The notes under the pieces: model-generated | The model's input: only the letters and a program-made list of their open reading frames with translations | Databases searched by the model: none | What the model was told of the DNA's origin: nothing | Position numbers and translations under genes: made by a program | In this document: positions 47,641 through 60,275 of the stretch, piece by piece | Layout: every line of letters begins with the position of its first letter | How positions within the stretch are numbered: the stretch's first letter is position 1 | DNA from: Anarhynchus alexandrinus | Taxonomy: Eukaryota > Chordata > Aves > Charadriiformes > Charadriidae | Direction: 5' to 3' | NCBI GenBank assembly: GCA_008711295.1 | Contig: VUYV01000041.1 | Span: forward strand, 804,880 to 868,879 | DNA: 64,000 nt

Positions 47641-50229
47641 CTTTTCTTCTCCTGCGACACAGTTTCTCCTCCCTGGGTGGGGAGTCATTTTGGTAAATCA
47701 AGAGCAAAGAGCCTTGGTTGCTAGATGAAGAAATCCTACATAGCAATGTTTATAAGTGCAAAGTAGTCAGGAAGGCTAAGCCACTCTTTCCTCTTAGTGG
47801 TTATCATATTAAGGTGATAGCTGATGACACTCACATTTTTTCATAAATGGTTCCCTTCCTCTGTTCAGAGCAGATACTTTGGGACCAAAGTATCGAGCAC
47901 CATTTTCACATAGCAGTGGTCTAATTATCATGAACGTGACAGCAGAAATTCATCTGCCTGCAAACATGGGACTGTGATTTGAAGAATCAGTCCAAAGTCT
48001 TAATAAACATAGTCTGGCGATATCCTGATATTAATTTGCATTAGGCTGTAAAATGAAGTGTCGGATACTCCGCTCAAACCAAGGGATAAGCTATAAGCTG
48101 GGCTCCTTATCACACGCCCTTCTAATGCCCTGGGGTGGGGTAGTTGATCTATGCATTTTCCTCCATTCCTCCATTCAGTGTGCACCAGATGGGGGAGAAC
48201 ATGAGATCACGATTCAGATCAACCCTGCCAGACAGGAATATTTCTGTTTTCCAGTTCTGACATCAATGAAGAGCCTCTGGACTTTTCTGCAGAGCTACGC
48301 TTGCAGGACACTTGAGAGGGAACACACAGCATGGGTCTTGCTTTCCTTGCCCCCCATATTTTCTTTCTTGATGAGAAGCTGGTCCATTGTTATGATGAAC
48401 ATTATTTCTCCAAGATACTGGTAGAATTTTTTCTGGTTGAGAAAATTGGTCTTAAAACAGGAATAAAAGTGTTAGCTTCATACACAGCTCATTCCCACTT
48501 TATAAATCTCTTTAAAGAATATAATGAGGTCAGTATTACACAACTGACTGAATTTTAAATGCCTGGAAAAATCAATTGGAAATGTTCATCTCCTGACCTT
48601 TCATCTATTACTGCTTCATAGTTCTGACTTAAAGGTCCTTGGGGTTTTGGTTCATTGCATGTAAATTATTAATTTGTTATGTATATGAGAAGCAAAGAAA
48701 ATAGTATCTGATGTCTTTCCTCTGCAGCTCTAGACTATATTCTAGAGCCAGCAAGCCTTCATACAGAGCTCGCATCTGAATAGCTTGTTAGTTTTACAAC
48801 TGTTAATATTTTTCTTTTTTCAGTTAATACTACTATTTAGGGTATGCGGTCACCTACCACTGAAATTCTTCAAGATACCTTTTCTGAATGAGGGAGCTCC
48901 AGAGAAAAGGGTTGCTGGAGGAACAAAACTATTATGGGACATTTGTTTTTGTTTTTTTTTAACTGCCTTGGAATTTTTGCTACAGCATGAGAAGCTATTC
49001 TCTCAAAACTAAAATAATCTGTAGGCTTTATACTTGCCACAGATACCTAGTGAAACGTAAGCACCTGGAGAACAACCTGATTTTACAAATCTGGGGGCTT
49101 GAGGAATGGCTGAGAAACTTGGGGTAAAGGAAACATTCTATATGTGTGTATACATAGGAATTAATTGCCTTACTATTCCAAGTTTCTGTCAGTAAGCTTT
49201 TCTTGTCCTAGTGCCGTAGGAGCAGCAGCCGCGCCGGCTCTCAGCTGGGCCAGGACAGGCGCAGGAGAAGGCATGCGGCCATTGGGGCAGGGCCTGCTGC
49301 CCAAGCAGCTCTTCTGCTCTGGAAGAAGGGATGGCAGGGTGGAATTTGTTGCTTCTGGGGTTGTTTGCTTGCTTGGTGCATCATTTTGGAATGATTTTGG
49401 GGATCCCGGACAGAAAAAAAAAAAAAATAGGGTTGCTTTTTGTAGCTGGAAATGAATATTGCTTATAAAACAGCGGTATAAAAAGGACGGATGTCTCACT
49501 TGACTAAGCAGGGTGAATTTATTATGAAAGAGCTAGAGTAGTGGAGTTTATCTGAAAAATTTAAAGCAACTTAAAATATCTGTGAATGAGCTCTGCCGGC
49601 TCCAACGCTGTGGAGGAGTGTGATGTGCAGGTATTCACACCAAGTATTAACACACATAGTTAATACGCATTTTATCAAGAGGCATTTTTACTACAGACTA
49701 GGTCCTTTTTTTTTTTTTTTTGTTCGCGTTTTTGTTACATGTAAGACCTTTTAAGTGGCACTTTATAACAGATTTTCAACAGAAATAACGACCGGTATCG
49801 GTCACGTAGGGTCTGAGAGGGTATGAGGGGTGGGGGGCGGAGGCCGGGCCCACGGGGGACACGCTGCACAGGCGGCAGGAGGGATGGAGCCGCAGGCGGG
49901 GACACAGACGCTGTCAAGAGTTTTGGAGATCGGGAGGCTGAAGAGGGAGGAAAGAAGCAGCAAGCGGCGGAGAGCGGAGAAAAGGCAGGCGGCCCGGCCC
50001 GGGGCGGGCAGAGGCTGCGGGCGCTGAGGCGGGGGACGGCGGCGCTGACCAGGCGGACACCGATGAGCGGCAGCGGCGACCCCTTCCAGGGGTTCTGCGG
50101 GCTGAGGGGAGGAGACGCCCCTTCCCCGCCTCAGCCTTGCCCGCGCGGGGCGGTGGCTCCGGGTCCGGCCCTCCCCGTTGCCTCCCCGCCGCCGCCCCCG
50201 CCCCCCCGTCACTAGGCGATGCTGCAGCC

Positions 50230-50240
50230 AAGATGGCGGC
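50230..50240 (+). promoter_or_regulatory. YY1-type motif
   Basis: AAGATGGCGGC, the classic YY1 downstream-promoter motif, which usually lies just past the transcription start. This suggests the BLTP3B start lies within a few tens of bases, about 150 bp before the ATG. Confidence 0.6.
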
Positions 50241-50253
50241 GGGCGACCAGTGA
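50233..50253 (+). CDS. Upstream ORF 1 in the BLTP3B leader (6 codons)
   Basis: ATG inside the YY1 motif, reading MAAGDQ then TGA. It is translated only if transcription starts upstream of 50233, which is not certain. Confidence 0.35.
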   Translation: MAAGDQ

Positions 50254-50325
50254 GCGCGAGCGGAGACAGCGGCAGCGGCTCCGCTCCCGGCGGTCTCCCC
50301 GCTTCGGGCAGGGGGAGGCGGAGGG

Positions 50326-50361
50326 ATGAGGCGCGTTCCCGGTCCCGGCGGGTCGTCGTGA
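50326..50361 (+). CDS. Upstream ORF 2 in the BLTP3B leader (11 codons)
   Basis: Reads MRRVPGPGGSS then TGA, with G at -3. It ends 23 nt before the main ATG and does not overlap it. It very probably lies in the mature leader, so it could dampen main-ORF initiation. Confidence 0.45.
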   Translation: MRRVPGPGGSS

Positions 50362-50384
50362 GGGAGCGCGGGCCGGCAGACACC

Positions 50385-50428
50385 ATGGCGGGGATTATCA
50401 AGAAGCAGATCCTGAAGCATCTCTCCAG
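50385..50428 (+). CDS. BLTP3B: BLTP3B (UHRF1BP1L/SHIP164) first coding exon, partial gene
   Basis: Encodes MAGIIKKQILKHLS plus AG of the next codon, the highly conserved N-terminus of BLTP3B, a bridge-like lipid-transfer protein of the VPS13-like (chorein-N) superfamily acting on early endosomal vesicles. The ATG sits in a near-ideal CACCATGG context and the donor after 50428 is GTCAGT. The remaining protein (about 1,460 residues in the family) must be off the right edge. I looked for the next exon, which should encode the family's FTKNLSPDKINLS segment, through 64000 and did not see it. The close paralogue BLTP3A (UHRF1BP1) shares the start; the choice of BLTP3B rests on the ACTR6-DEPDC4-SCYL2 neighbours. 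Confidence 0.92.
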
Positions 50429-51221
50429 GTCAGTGGGACGCCATGCCCCGGGTAGACTGAGGGGGCTGTGGGGAAGCGGGGGGACGGCGACAGCTCCCAG
50501 CCCCGCGCCTCCGGGCGGAGAGCGGCCCCCGGGGCCTGCCGCGGGATGGGGGGGACCGGCCTTCATTCAGCCCGCGGAGGGCGGAGCTGGAGCCGCCTCC
50601 TCGGGGTGACCGTCGGAGGCGGAGGGGGCGTCCGGCCGTGACAGCCGCGTCAACGGCCCCTAAGCACCCTCGCTCGGTGCCCGGGGGCAGCGCAGGCGCC
50701 CGCTCGAGGCGAGGAGGGGGACTCGGTTTGGCTGGCGCAGAAAGGGAGTCACCGAGTTGAGTCACCGCCGGGCTCCGGTCGCCTCCCCGCCGGGCAGACG
50801 GTGCCCGCCCCCGCGGCCCGCCGCACAGCCGAGCCGGGCGGGGGCTGCCGTGGCAGTGGGCCCGCGGCGGGGGCGCTGACGGGGGCCCGTGGGGCGCCCC
50901 CAGAGCAGCCGGTGGCGGCGAGAAAGGTGTTCCAGGGGGAGCGTGGAAAAAGAAAGGGGGTGAAAATCCCAAACCCCGTCGTAATTCCAAGGCGGGTGGT
51001 GATGGGGGGTTTACACGAGCCATCCCGGTTGGGTTGCTGGCTGGGGGTGTGGGAGCTCGGCCGGTGTCCTTGCCGGTCTGGTCGCGACATGTGAGCTGTC
51101 GCACCCGCAGGTGAGGCCGGGTGACAAAGGAGAAGCGTTCCGGTGCGTGCAGAAGGGATGAAAGAAGTTCGAGGTTTTCTGTGTGACTGACATCGTATCT
51201 AATGTGCCGTGTGGGTTAAAC

Positions 51222-51259
51222 CAAAAAACCCAACCAACCAACCAAAACAAAAAACCCTA
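51222..51259. repeat. A/C-rich low-complexity tract
   Basis: AAACC and AACC units (AACCAACCAACCAAAACAAA) near the start of BLTP3B intron 1. Confidence 0.65.
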
Positions 51260-52874
51260 CTGTAAAATTTTGTAGCTGTCAGTGTCGTGTGCTTGAAAGA
51301 ACTGCAGAAAGTCCACAATCTGATTGATACAATTTTAAAAAGCCACATGACATTTTTCCCATTTTCTAAAGTAGTTGATCTGTCGTGATACCACAGTGGT
51401 GTTATTCTTCAAAGCCTACTTTTAGAAATTAAAAAATATAACCTGAAATATTGGTCCCTTACTTGCCCCCCTTTTTTTTCCCAAAATGTTCCATTCTAAT
51501 TTTGTGTGGTATTTCTGAAAGGTGTTTATTTTCATCAGTGCTAATCAATAGAGAAAATCAAACAAAATGAAATTACAAATTGTCATTTGGCTAATCTGTT
51601 GAGGGTGTACCAAGAAAACAAAGTTCTCATTCCAAATCCGTTGCTATCTATCCACTGAAGATGATGTATGAAGCAGTAATAGAGTACTTTCTTTCCTCCA
51701 CCTTACTCATGAGTTTTATAGCTGGGAATGCTGGTAAAGAAATCTTGTCATCACATGAAAATAACTGAGTACTGTGAGAATGGAAATGCAGCACAAAGAT
51801 GTCATCAGCCTTGAGTCAGTTTTCTAATCAGAAATGTGCATGGAATCACTGCACTTAATTGACTGAAACAGCTCGCTTCCTGTAGTGCTATTTAGCAAGC
51901 TGTATGGAAAGAGAAGTGAACTCTAATCTCTGTGCTACAGGTTAAAGTCTGAAATGTGTCTAGGATCTGGGCATGAGTAAGATGAGCTGTTTTTTGTCTA
52001 GTTTTTCAAATAAACCTAGATTAGAATTAAGTACTTTTTAATGTTGGTAAATCTGTGTTTGCTCTCTTGCGTGATGTGATAATGCCTATTCAACAAGGCT
52101 ATGTCAATTGATTGTTTCATCATTTTTAAAAAGCTTATGGGATATATCTAGCAATCTGAGGTTTGCAATTTGAAGTTGAGTCTCGTGATCCACACTCTGT
52201 TGACATTAAAAGAGTATGTTTACTACCTAAAATATAGACAGTATTATTATTAAGCCCCTTATTATGGGTATTCTTAATCACATGATCAGATAATATCTTT
52301 TCTCCCAGCAGAACTGGTGCTTTCAGTGGTTGCAGAAGTTGGTTATGCAAGAAAACGGAATTCAGGTGTCATAAGCACCTGTACATCTGGTGGCTTTTTA
52401 AATTTCAAGAACTTGTTTTTCCAGCAAAAATGATAATGTTGTTCTTTATTTCAGGATTTTCTTTAATATGTTTTATAAGAACATGATTAAGGGAGGCTTC
52501 ACACACTGTTTTATTTCAGTCTGGAGCCAAACACATAAGGAATTTCCTGTAATACAGAGGGTGCCAAAGGACACTTTCACTTTTTACTCTATTACTATAT
52601 TGGTTCCTGTTGCACAGTTTTCATAGTTCCTCAAAACTGATGCCTGTTTGCCATCTTCAACAAAGCAGGTATTAGTGGCAGAATTAAAATGTACTGGAAG
52701 AAGTCCATATATAATAAAGGAGGAGTAGAAATAATTATCTTGTTATCTCGATTTACTTTCAGTTTTGATGATTGTATTTCTCTTTATGTTTGAACAAAGC
52801 CAAATCTAATAAGTACCTCAAAGAACAAACAAGATATAAACTTGTACCTTCAGTTACAGAAAAGTTTTGTCAGA

Positions 52875-52945
52875 AATCACAGAATTGCAGGATGGTTGAG
52901 GTTGGAAGGGATCTTTGGAGGTCGTCTTGTCCAGCTCCCCCAAAT
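52875..52945 (-). mobile_element. CR1 LINE 3' fragment, antisense (about 70 bp)
   Basis: AATCACAGAATTGCAGGATG followed by GTTGAGGTTGGAAGGGATCT, the complement of the CR1 3' end; truncated after TCTTGTCCAGCTCCCC. Confidence 0.9.
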
Positions 52946-55900
52946 CAACATTGATTTAGCAATATTTGCTATGCAGGTTGCTGCAATATCTGTTACTCGG
53001 GTGTTAGCAATTTTCAGCTGTCTTAATTTCTAGATACTGTGTATGCAAATTTAAAAGCGTTGTGTCATTCAGCAGTATAGTTTCCATTTAGCAGTTTGCA
53101 GTGCTTTTAGATGAACTGATATGGACACTGGTGTTATGAAGGAGTCTTATCATTCTATATTTGTTAGCTAGGGAAAATTTTCACATAGCTATAAGTCTTT
53201 AAGGTCTGAGAACAAGAAGAAGACCCAAACTGTGTTTTGGAACAGTTTTGGTATCTGAATAACTTCTTGCCTTTGTAAAGGGTTTTTCTTATTTCTGTGT
53301 TACAGCTTAAGAACAGTGAAGGTAGGAGAGCTTATCTACTCGGCTTGTAACAAACCTGTAACTTATGTCAGGACCCGGTGATGAGTTTTTAGCTTTCTCA
53401 CAGTCTTTTTAAAACTCTTAAAATACAAGCTGTGTCCTGCGTCTTCAACATGCATTGCTCTTGTCCAAGGCGGTGGAAGAAAATGAGAAGGAGGGAAGGG
53501 GAGGCGGAACAAAATACATTTTTGTTGTTCTTCAGATTATGTGATGCTTGGCGTGGGATATGAAACTAAATGCTATCTGCTAAGCTGAAGAGATGAGTTT
53601 GTCATTTGGAGGCTTGAATTTTTGTCAGCTCCATATTGTGTTAGGTGTGGTTTTTTGTGAATGCGGATGGTAGTGTGTCTTTATTTTGTAATATACGTGC
53701 CCTAAAATGAAACAACTAGCTGAATAATGGTGTTATCCTTTACAAAGGACACTGCCTAGAAGTCTTCTATGTAGTGTTGGCATCTCTTACTCTTACTGTC
53801 AAGGTCTTCCCCAGTGAACTGAAACTTGTGTTGAATCTTCATGTGTGCTGTTGCATGTTTTCATGGGTGAGAGATTTCTTGTTGAACAGCACCTTTTCTT
53901 GCAAGAATTTCTGTGCACTGCTTTTCTGTGATAAGAGCAGATACCCTTTAGCATTACTTCTTTTTCCTCAGTTAGACTTTATAGACAAGTGTAGAAAACA
54001 ATTTTCAGCAGGACTCTAGATTGCACTGTGCAAGTTCTCAATAGTGTTCCTGTTACACTCTCTGATTGTCTCTACCGTAGGGATTTGAATCCTGAGTTAT
54101 TTGGATCCCAGGTATCGACAGAGATTAGGTATTACTTACACAGACTTGTATAAGGTTTTTTTCAGGTTGTTTTCGGTTTTGGCTTTTAGTATCATTGACT
54201 GAAATTCCCTTTCTAGCTAATGAGCGGTTTAACTGAGTCTTCTGTGGAAGAATCTGCAATATCCCTGCCTTTCTGTGAAGAAGAGTTTTGTGTATCAGAA
54301 TGTATCTGAGCAGCATGAAGGAAAGCTTACAAACTTTGCCTCTACTAGCCTCACTGAATATGACATTCTTCATCTCAATTAGATATTAACTCTTAAGTTT
54401 ACCAATGATATCACATACTTCAACTTAACAAAATCCCATTCTTTGTTTGAATCTTATTTGCTGTTTTCACAAAGAAAACAGTAAGAGGTTTAAAAGTGTT
54501 TGGTATGGCAGAAACCCAAATTGTTTTCAGTTTGTGTCATTAGTTAATGTTCTGCACGAACTTTGATCTTCTTTGCTTTTGCTTACCTGAAGCAACAGAT
54601 GTAAAAATACTACGATTTCAATAAAAGAAAATTGCAGTAAATTTTGTGACCATTTTTTCATCTCATCATTGGGAAATCATTCTAAAACGCATATGAGGAT
54701 TAGTTTTACAAAGAACAGCGTGCTAATTGTGTGGATATCAGGAATCGGCTGATCCTGCTATAAGCAGGGATAGCCATATCATCAGGTACAACTTCACAGA
54801 TACGTGCCCTACCTGAATATTTGACCTGCCTATCACCCTGCTTTTATACCGGTAAGATGTGCCTGATGAGGGATGTCACCATCTCAAGGGATTTGAGGTG
54901 ACTCCTTTTAGAATCTGCCAATTCTCCTTTATTTGGCCAGAATGGGCATGTTTCTTCCTGTAATTAAATGACCAAAATTGTTTGGATGAACTTTGAAACT
55001 TCCACTAGTAGCAAAAGAAGTAGATTTTTTGCTTCTTTTCCGTCTTGTGTATTCCTCTTCTATGTCACTTTAGTTTTATGAGTTATCCAATTCTTTTAGC
55101 CAGCCAAAGAACACAAAGTGTGTACTTTTCCTAGAATAAGCATAAACGAGCTTCTCTCTTTGCTTGTACTGACGATTTTACGGAGGGTATTCTAGGTGAC
55201 TGACTTTATTGGCTTGTGTAATACATGGGAAAATTGCAAAACACAATGTAGACGTGACAATCTACATAGTTCTGAATGAATCTGTGTTGAATCTGAATGC
55301 TTACGGAAAGCATGAGCTTAATGCCTGTTGTAGACAAATGCTGCTGCACCTAGTGAAAGAACAGAGTCTGAAAAAGGACAGGTACTAAAGCAGAACTGCT
55401 TGAGACAGCAGAAAAGAATGAGGAGAAAGAGAAATTTAAAGTTTCATTGTAATCCTGTATTTCTTAAATCCCCTTATGTTTGAAATTCAATACTTTTTGT
55501 ATTTAAGTGGAGACTTCATGCCAACAGTTTTGTCTGTGTGAATGTGTTGGTAGTGTTCTGATGAGCAAAAAGGAATCAATAAACGCTTTTTTCAACAAAA
55601 ATAAAAAACCTTTAACTTTCTTCTATTTTTATTAGTAGCTTTGTGTGTTGTATCTCGTTTTAAGCTTCTGTAACAGAACATCTTCCAAAGGGCCACACTG
55701 AAATTGCTTTGGTGCTTTACAAAATTATAAAGGTATTTTGAAGATAAACCAGCTATAATGTATTTGCTGGTAGAATTCTTAATCATTGCATTTATTAAGA
55801 TTTAATATTAACTCTTATGTCTCAGAAAGATCTCTTAAGCTTTCAGTAGCATTTGGGTTAATAAAATAAACTCACAGAATTCTAGTTTTCAGTTTGTTTT

Positions 55901-57909
55901 ACATTATTTTTGCAAATTTATTGTGAATCTGGATGCTGATTCTGCAGACATCTCATTTGTACAATTAAAGTTCTGCTGAAGCTTTGTTGAAGTCAGACAA
56001 CTTTTATGTATACATAAAAAAAATAACATGCAGAATCAACAGGAATTAATCAGCAGCATTTTACTTGTATAGTATGCAATCCTTCTCTTGAAATGATTCT
56101 CAGAATGGTTTTACTGGGAAATAAGTTTCAGAATGTTGAAGATTACTTCGTGTTCAAGTAGCTGATATGCTAGTGTGCAGGATTCTTGGGGAAAAAAGGT
56201 ATTTAAATAAAGCCTGTGAGGAATAAAATTGTGCCTTATGTTCAAATGATTATGGAGTATGTAAGAATCAAAACAAAGCCCACAGTTACATTTTTTTGAA
56301 ATTTGGTATTTCTCCTGCCGAAGCCTTGGTGTTTTTTTATATCAAAGGGGTATAAAAGTATGTACTAAATAACTTTCAGAGTGAGAGGTGCTTGTTAAAG
56401 TGTATTTTGTTTTACTTTCTGCTTTCTACAAACAGATTGGACAAAGGAGATTAGGTAATTTCTGATGAAACATTAATGGAATTATAAAGGTTTACACAAA
56501 GTGATTTGTTTCGCAGATTTTTTGCAAATCATGAGAATAATTGCTGGCAAGTAACAGCATATACAGTTTCTGGCTGATTGGGGAAGAGCCCAGGTCTCTT
56601 GATCCGGTAGCTCCCACAGGAGTTCTTCTGTACACCTTTGTGGAGCTGGTGCTTACCAGGGTCCAGATCTCTTCGTTCTCACCTCTTTTCATGAGAAAAA
56701 ACAGGAGAAGGAAGTAAGAAAAGAACTCCAACTCAGGTTGCGGCTTTTAGTACTTCCAGGCTCCCCTGTGTGGATGTAGGAGCCTTGCTCTGTGGTGCAT
56801 GCCCCCAGCACAGCTCTGTGCTTTTGTGGCAGGTCTGCCATGCAGCTTACTGTATAGTTTGAGAATACCAGAGCTTTTCTTTTTCTCGGAGAAGTTGGCT
56901 TCTTCTGCTACCTGACTGCCAAGGCAGCAACCTTGGGATCCAGCTACCCAGGAATGTGGAAGTTACATGGTTGCTTACTTACGGAACAATTTTCATGTTG
57001 TAGTTGTGCTCATAGCTGGGGATCTGGAGACCTGAGAAAAATAATCATTCGTAAATATGTATCTGTAGTTCACTTTAGTGATAAATCTCTTAAATGTTGT
57101 TCAGATATCCCAACAAACTCCCTACTAAGGGCACTGTGCAAATGCTTGGATTTTATTGTACCCCAAAGTGTAAAAGTGTAGGAATTAATTATATTTAGGT
57201 TAAGGCATCTTTTCAAAGTGAAGACCGTTAACAAAAATTTTCTTTTTTTAAATTACCGTGTGCTTTGCTAAATCAAAGAGTCTATTTTTAATTTTTGAGA
57301 AGCTTAATGTACTAAAACTTCATAGCCTGAAAAATCAGAATGTGAAACGTGCAGGTCTCTGTAGCACCACCCCAAACACAGAAACAAAGCCAAGAAGTCC
57401 TTATGTCCCTTTCCACTGTAGAATCATGTTTCTTTAGTGTGAATTTTGAACAGGTGAAGTGGAGACACCGTGAATAGGAACAAATAATGTGCGCTGAGAA
57501 ACCTCAGGCTAGGCAAAACAAAACTGAAAAGTTGCCTCCCATTTCAAAATAAAATAAAAACCTCTTATGCTGCATCTCTGGGCTATCGTCCTTCTCACAT
57601 TCCAAATATACTGAGTATCTCTGAAACTGCTTGGCTGTATTATATAGACCATTTCTGCATGATTAAAATTTTCTCCATAAGCCGTTCATCTAAACATGGC
57701 TGCAGTATTGTAGTATCAGCAAGGGATATTCTCGTGGGAATCTAGTATTTTACACAGGTCTGTTTCCTTTTTAGTCCTGTAATGTCATGATGTGTAACAA
57801 ACTGTTGTAACTGCAGTTATCTTTATCTAAAACTCTTACGTTATTGTATCACTCCTTTTTCCCTTTGAACTTGATCCCTTGTGTGTCCCCTGTGTCCCGT
57901 TCCCTGCAG

Positions 57910-58056
57910 CGATCCCAGCTGGCTCTGGTGGAGATTGGTTTGCTGTGAATATCCTTACTACCAAAATGAGTACCAGAAGCTTCTCAGAAGCCGTGGCAAC
58001 TGACCACTTGCTTTCACCAGGAATAGGGGCCTTTTGTCTGAATACCTTGCCCTCAG
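57910..58056 (+). other. Exon-like segment in BLTP3B intron 1
   Basis: 147 bp bounded by a pyrimidine-rich acceptor ending CCCTGCAG (57902-57909) and the donor CAG/GTAACT. One frame is fully open, but it is not the frame set by BLTP3B exon 1. In that frame the segment stops after about 30 codons. It could be an alternative 5' exon, a poison exon or chance. Confidence 0.25.
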
Positions 58057-59869
58057 GTAACTTCCCCTCTCCCACCTTTGTAGTGTAAATGTAAGAGGTG
58101 GTATGCTTTTATATAAATTCAGGGGTGAAATGAGCTCTGGGAAATGTTAATTGGGTTTTCTCTTCTGTTTTGTTTTTGTAACTTACAATTCTGAAAAAAA
58201 AATAATAATTGTTTGCTATGTAGCTATGTGTTTTGGGGTTTTGGTTGTTTTGTTTTTTTAAGTTCTAAACTAATTTGCAAAACTGGTTTGTGAAGTAAAT
58301 CAGCAATCCCATTATAAACATACCTTTATGTGTATTTTCTAAATGTAATCTTCTAGATGTTTCTCAATATCTTTAGGCTATTTGACATTTGCTGTTTATC
58401 ATTTACACTTACTTATTTCCTTTTTGTAACTTGATTTTTATTACCTCTGTATTGATAGATATTTGAAGGATAGGTCAGCTTTTAACCTAGTTTACATAAG
58501 AGAATAGCTGTTTGGTTTTGGTTGTGTTTTGTTTGTTTTTTCTTTAATTAAAATAGTCCTTACAGTTAATGTCTTATTTAAAAATCTTATTTTGTTGTGA
58601 GATCTGATCAGTTAGCATTAAAAAGCTATCTGCTAATGTCACATAAATATATAATGCATTTTCCAAAAGGCAGATGTTGTTATGCTTTTACACTGCACTG
58701 TTATTTCTTGATGTTAAATTTATAAAATTAATTCACATCAAGTGGCTTTTCTTTGTATTAGGTACGGAATATATTTTAAGTGGAATTTAATAGTTATCAC
58801 GTATAAGCAAATTCTCAAAATGAGAGGTGTTATTTATGCTGCCTGCAATATGGAAGTTGCATATACCTTGCCACATATGGTTTAGTATAGTAAGGGTTTT
58901 ATGTTATCTTTTACTCAACGTATGCGTTAAGGTCTGTTGTGTATAGGATTGTCATGTTTGAAACAATTTTTGGGGGTTTGGTAATATTGACCATTTCTAT
59001 GCTTGTGTAAGTGATATGTGAAAAGACTCATGGAATAGAAAAACTAATAATGGTCTGTGTGAGGTTTTATCATAAATGAAAGGGAGATTTCTTGAGCAAT
59101 ATTTTACTTACAAGATTATTATCATTCATGCAGTGTAAGCTCATTTACGCACAGTGCTTGGCTATGTCTGAGCAGATCTGCTGCATGACACATAATTAGA
59201 TAATAGCCATTGATGACAGCAGCTGTTTCAGTTCTGCCTGTACCCAAAGAGCAACCGATACAGTTTTTCCAAATAGAAAGAAAATAATTTCCTGTATGTG
59301 TTATTACAGAATTAACTGGGGGAAGCTTTATATACTGTCAAGAGAATCAGTGGGGACGTCAGTATGGAATGGGTCTTAGAGTGAATGGATGAGTGTACTA
59401 AGATGTCTTTAGGAAGTCAGCTGGAGTAGGAGTCCACGCTTCTGTGTTGTGATGCAATGGAAGCAATTAGTTGGAAAGCATCAGCAAAGCAGATGTACTA
59501 TTCGGTGCTCCACCTCCCAGGATGGGAGAGGTAAGGGGGATGGTGTGACACTGCAGCAGACATGTTCCACCAGTATGGGCTGGTTGTTGAGTCAGGGTCC
59601 TAGTGATTTGCCTGGAAAGGAAGATCTGTATTTAGACTATAATAAACCAAAAGGCCTGGTGAGTGTTAGGTGGTTCAGGTCCTGTATAGTAGCCTGAAAA
59701 GCCCCACCTGAAGCTGTAGGGTTGTAGGCAGTGTTTTGGACTTGTCTAGTGTACTATAACTTGTCGCCAGCTGAGAGCAGTAGGTCCAGGCTGGGTGTGC
59801 AACCAGGGGAATGACCTGTCCTGCTTCAGAGCATTGGCCTGTGAGCACCTTCACAAGATGCTACCCAGC

Positions 59870-60275
59870 AGATCATGCAGATCCTCTCCATGCAGGCCAC
59901 GCAAGCTTCTCCACCTTGCACTCATCCACCAAATACATACCTAACAATTCTGCAGAAATTGAAGGTGTGATTAAATAGAGCATGCAGGTGTTCGTGTGGG
60001 GTGGCCACATTACCCATGGGTAAAGGGATGATACCCTTTTCCTGTACAAATTGATGTTGGAGGGTGTAAGAAGGTGCCAGTCAGGTATCATAGGTTGTGA
60101 GGGGTGTACTTGAAAAGTCCGGTGACAGGTGTAGCTGCTGTGGTTGGTATTGCCATTTAGGAGCCCCCTGTGATTCCCTATAGCCTGCAGAGTGAGGGAA
60201 TGGTAGCCCTTGCAGTTCATTTACTGATCGGGGCTTCTTGGGAGGAAACTGCATGGTATTTGGGAATCCATGCAG
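59870..60275 (-). pseudogene. Decayed PIF/Harbinger-type transposase fragment
   Basis: Minus-strand translations from two frames line up in the order of the PIF/Harbinger DDE region: GFPNTMQ (about 60272-60252; family GFPN followed by a GAIDGTH block, here largely lost), then NCKGYHSLTLQAIGNHRG (about 60217-60164; family NRKGYHSxNxQ...DHRG), a RTFQ-like piece resembling HDARxFxxS, INLYR near 60044, and LYPWVMWP near 60012 resembling the PLLPWLMKP block. Frameshifts and stops break it. Terminal repeats and target duplication were not found. The assignment rests on motif order seen by eye. Confidence 0.55.

Larger units (their letters stand above)
44490..49800. other. ACTR6-BLTP3B divergent intergenic region
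   Basis: About 5.3 kb between two CpG-island promoters. It holds the antisense CR1 at 44608-45366 and a GC-richer repeat-like block at 47262-47640. The rest is AT-rich unique sequence. The largest frames (48053-48424 plus, 49173-49499 minus) show no family resemblance or splice support. Confidence 0.75.
49800..51110. promoter_or_regulatory. BLTP3B: CpG island: BLTP3B promoter and first exon
   Basis: CpG-dense block surrounding the BLTP3B start codon, TATA-less, with GC boxes and a YY1-type site. It extends about 680 bp into intron 1. The long minus-strand frames over it (49802-50566 and 50430-51104) are composition artefacts. Confidence 0.85.

Noticed and set aside
49802..50566. 254-residue minus-strand frame
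   Set aside because: Lies over the BLTP3B CpG island, opposite the real exon, with proline/arginine-rich composition typical of island shadows.
50430..51104. 224-residue minus-strand frame
   Set aside because: Same island, no recognisable domain, overlaps BLTP3B intron 1.
56492..56731. Minus-strand 79-residue frame with a locally GC-balanced stretch
   Set aside because: No recognised family; probably unique intronic sequence.
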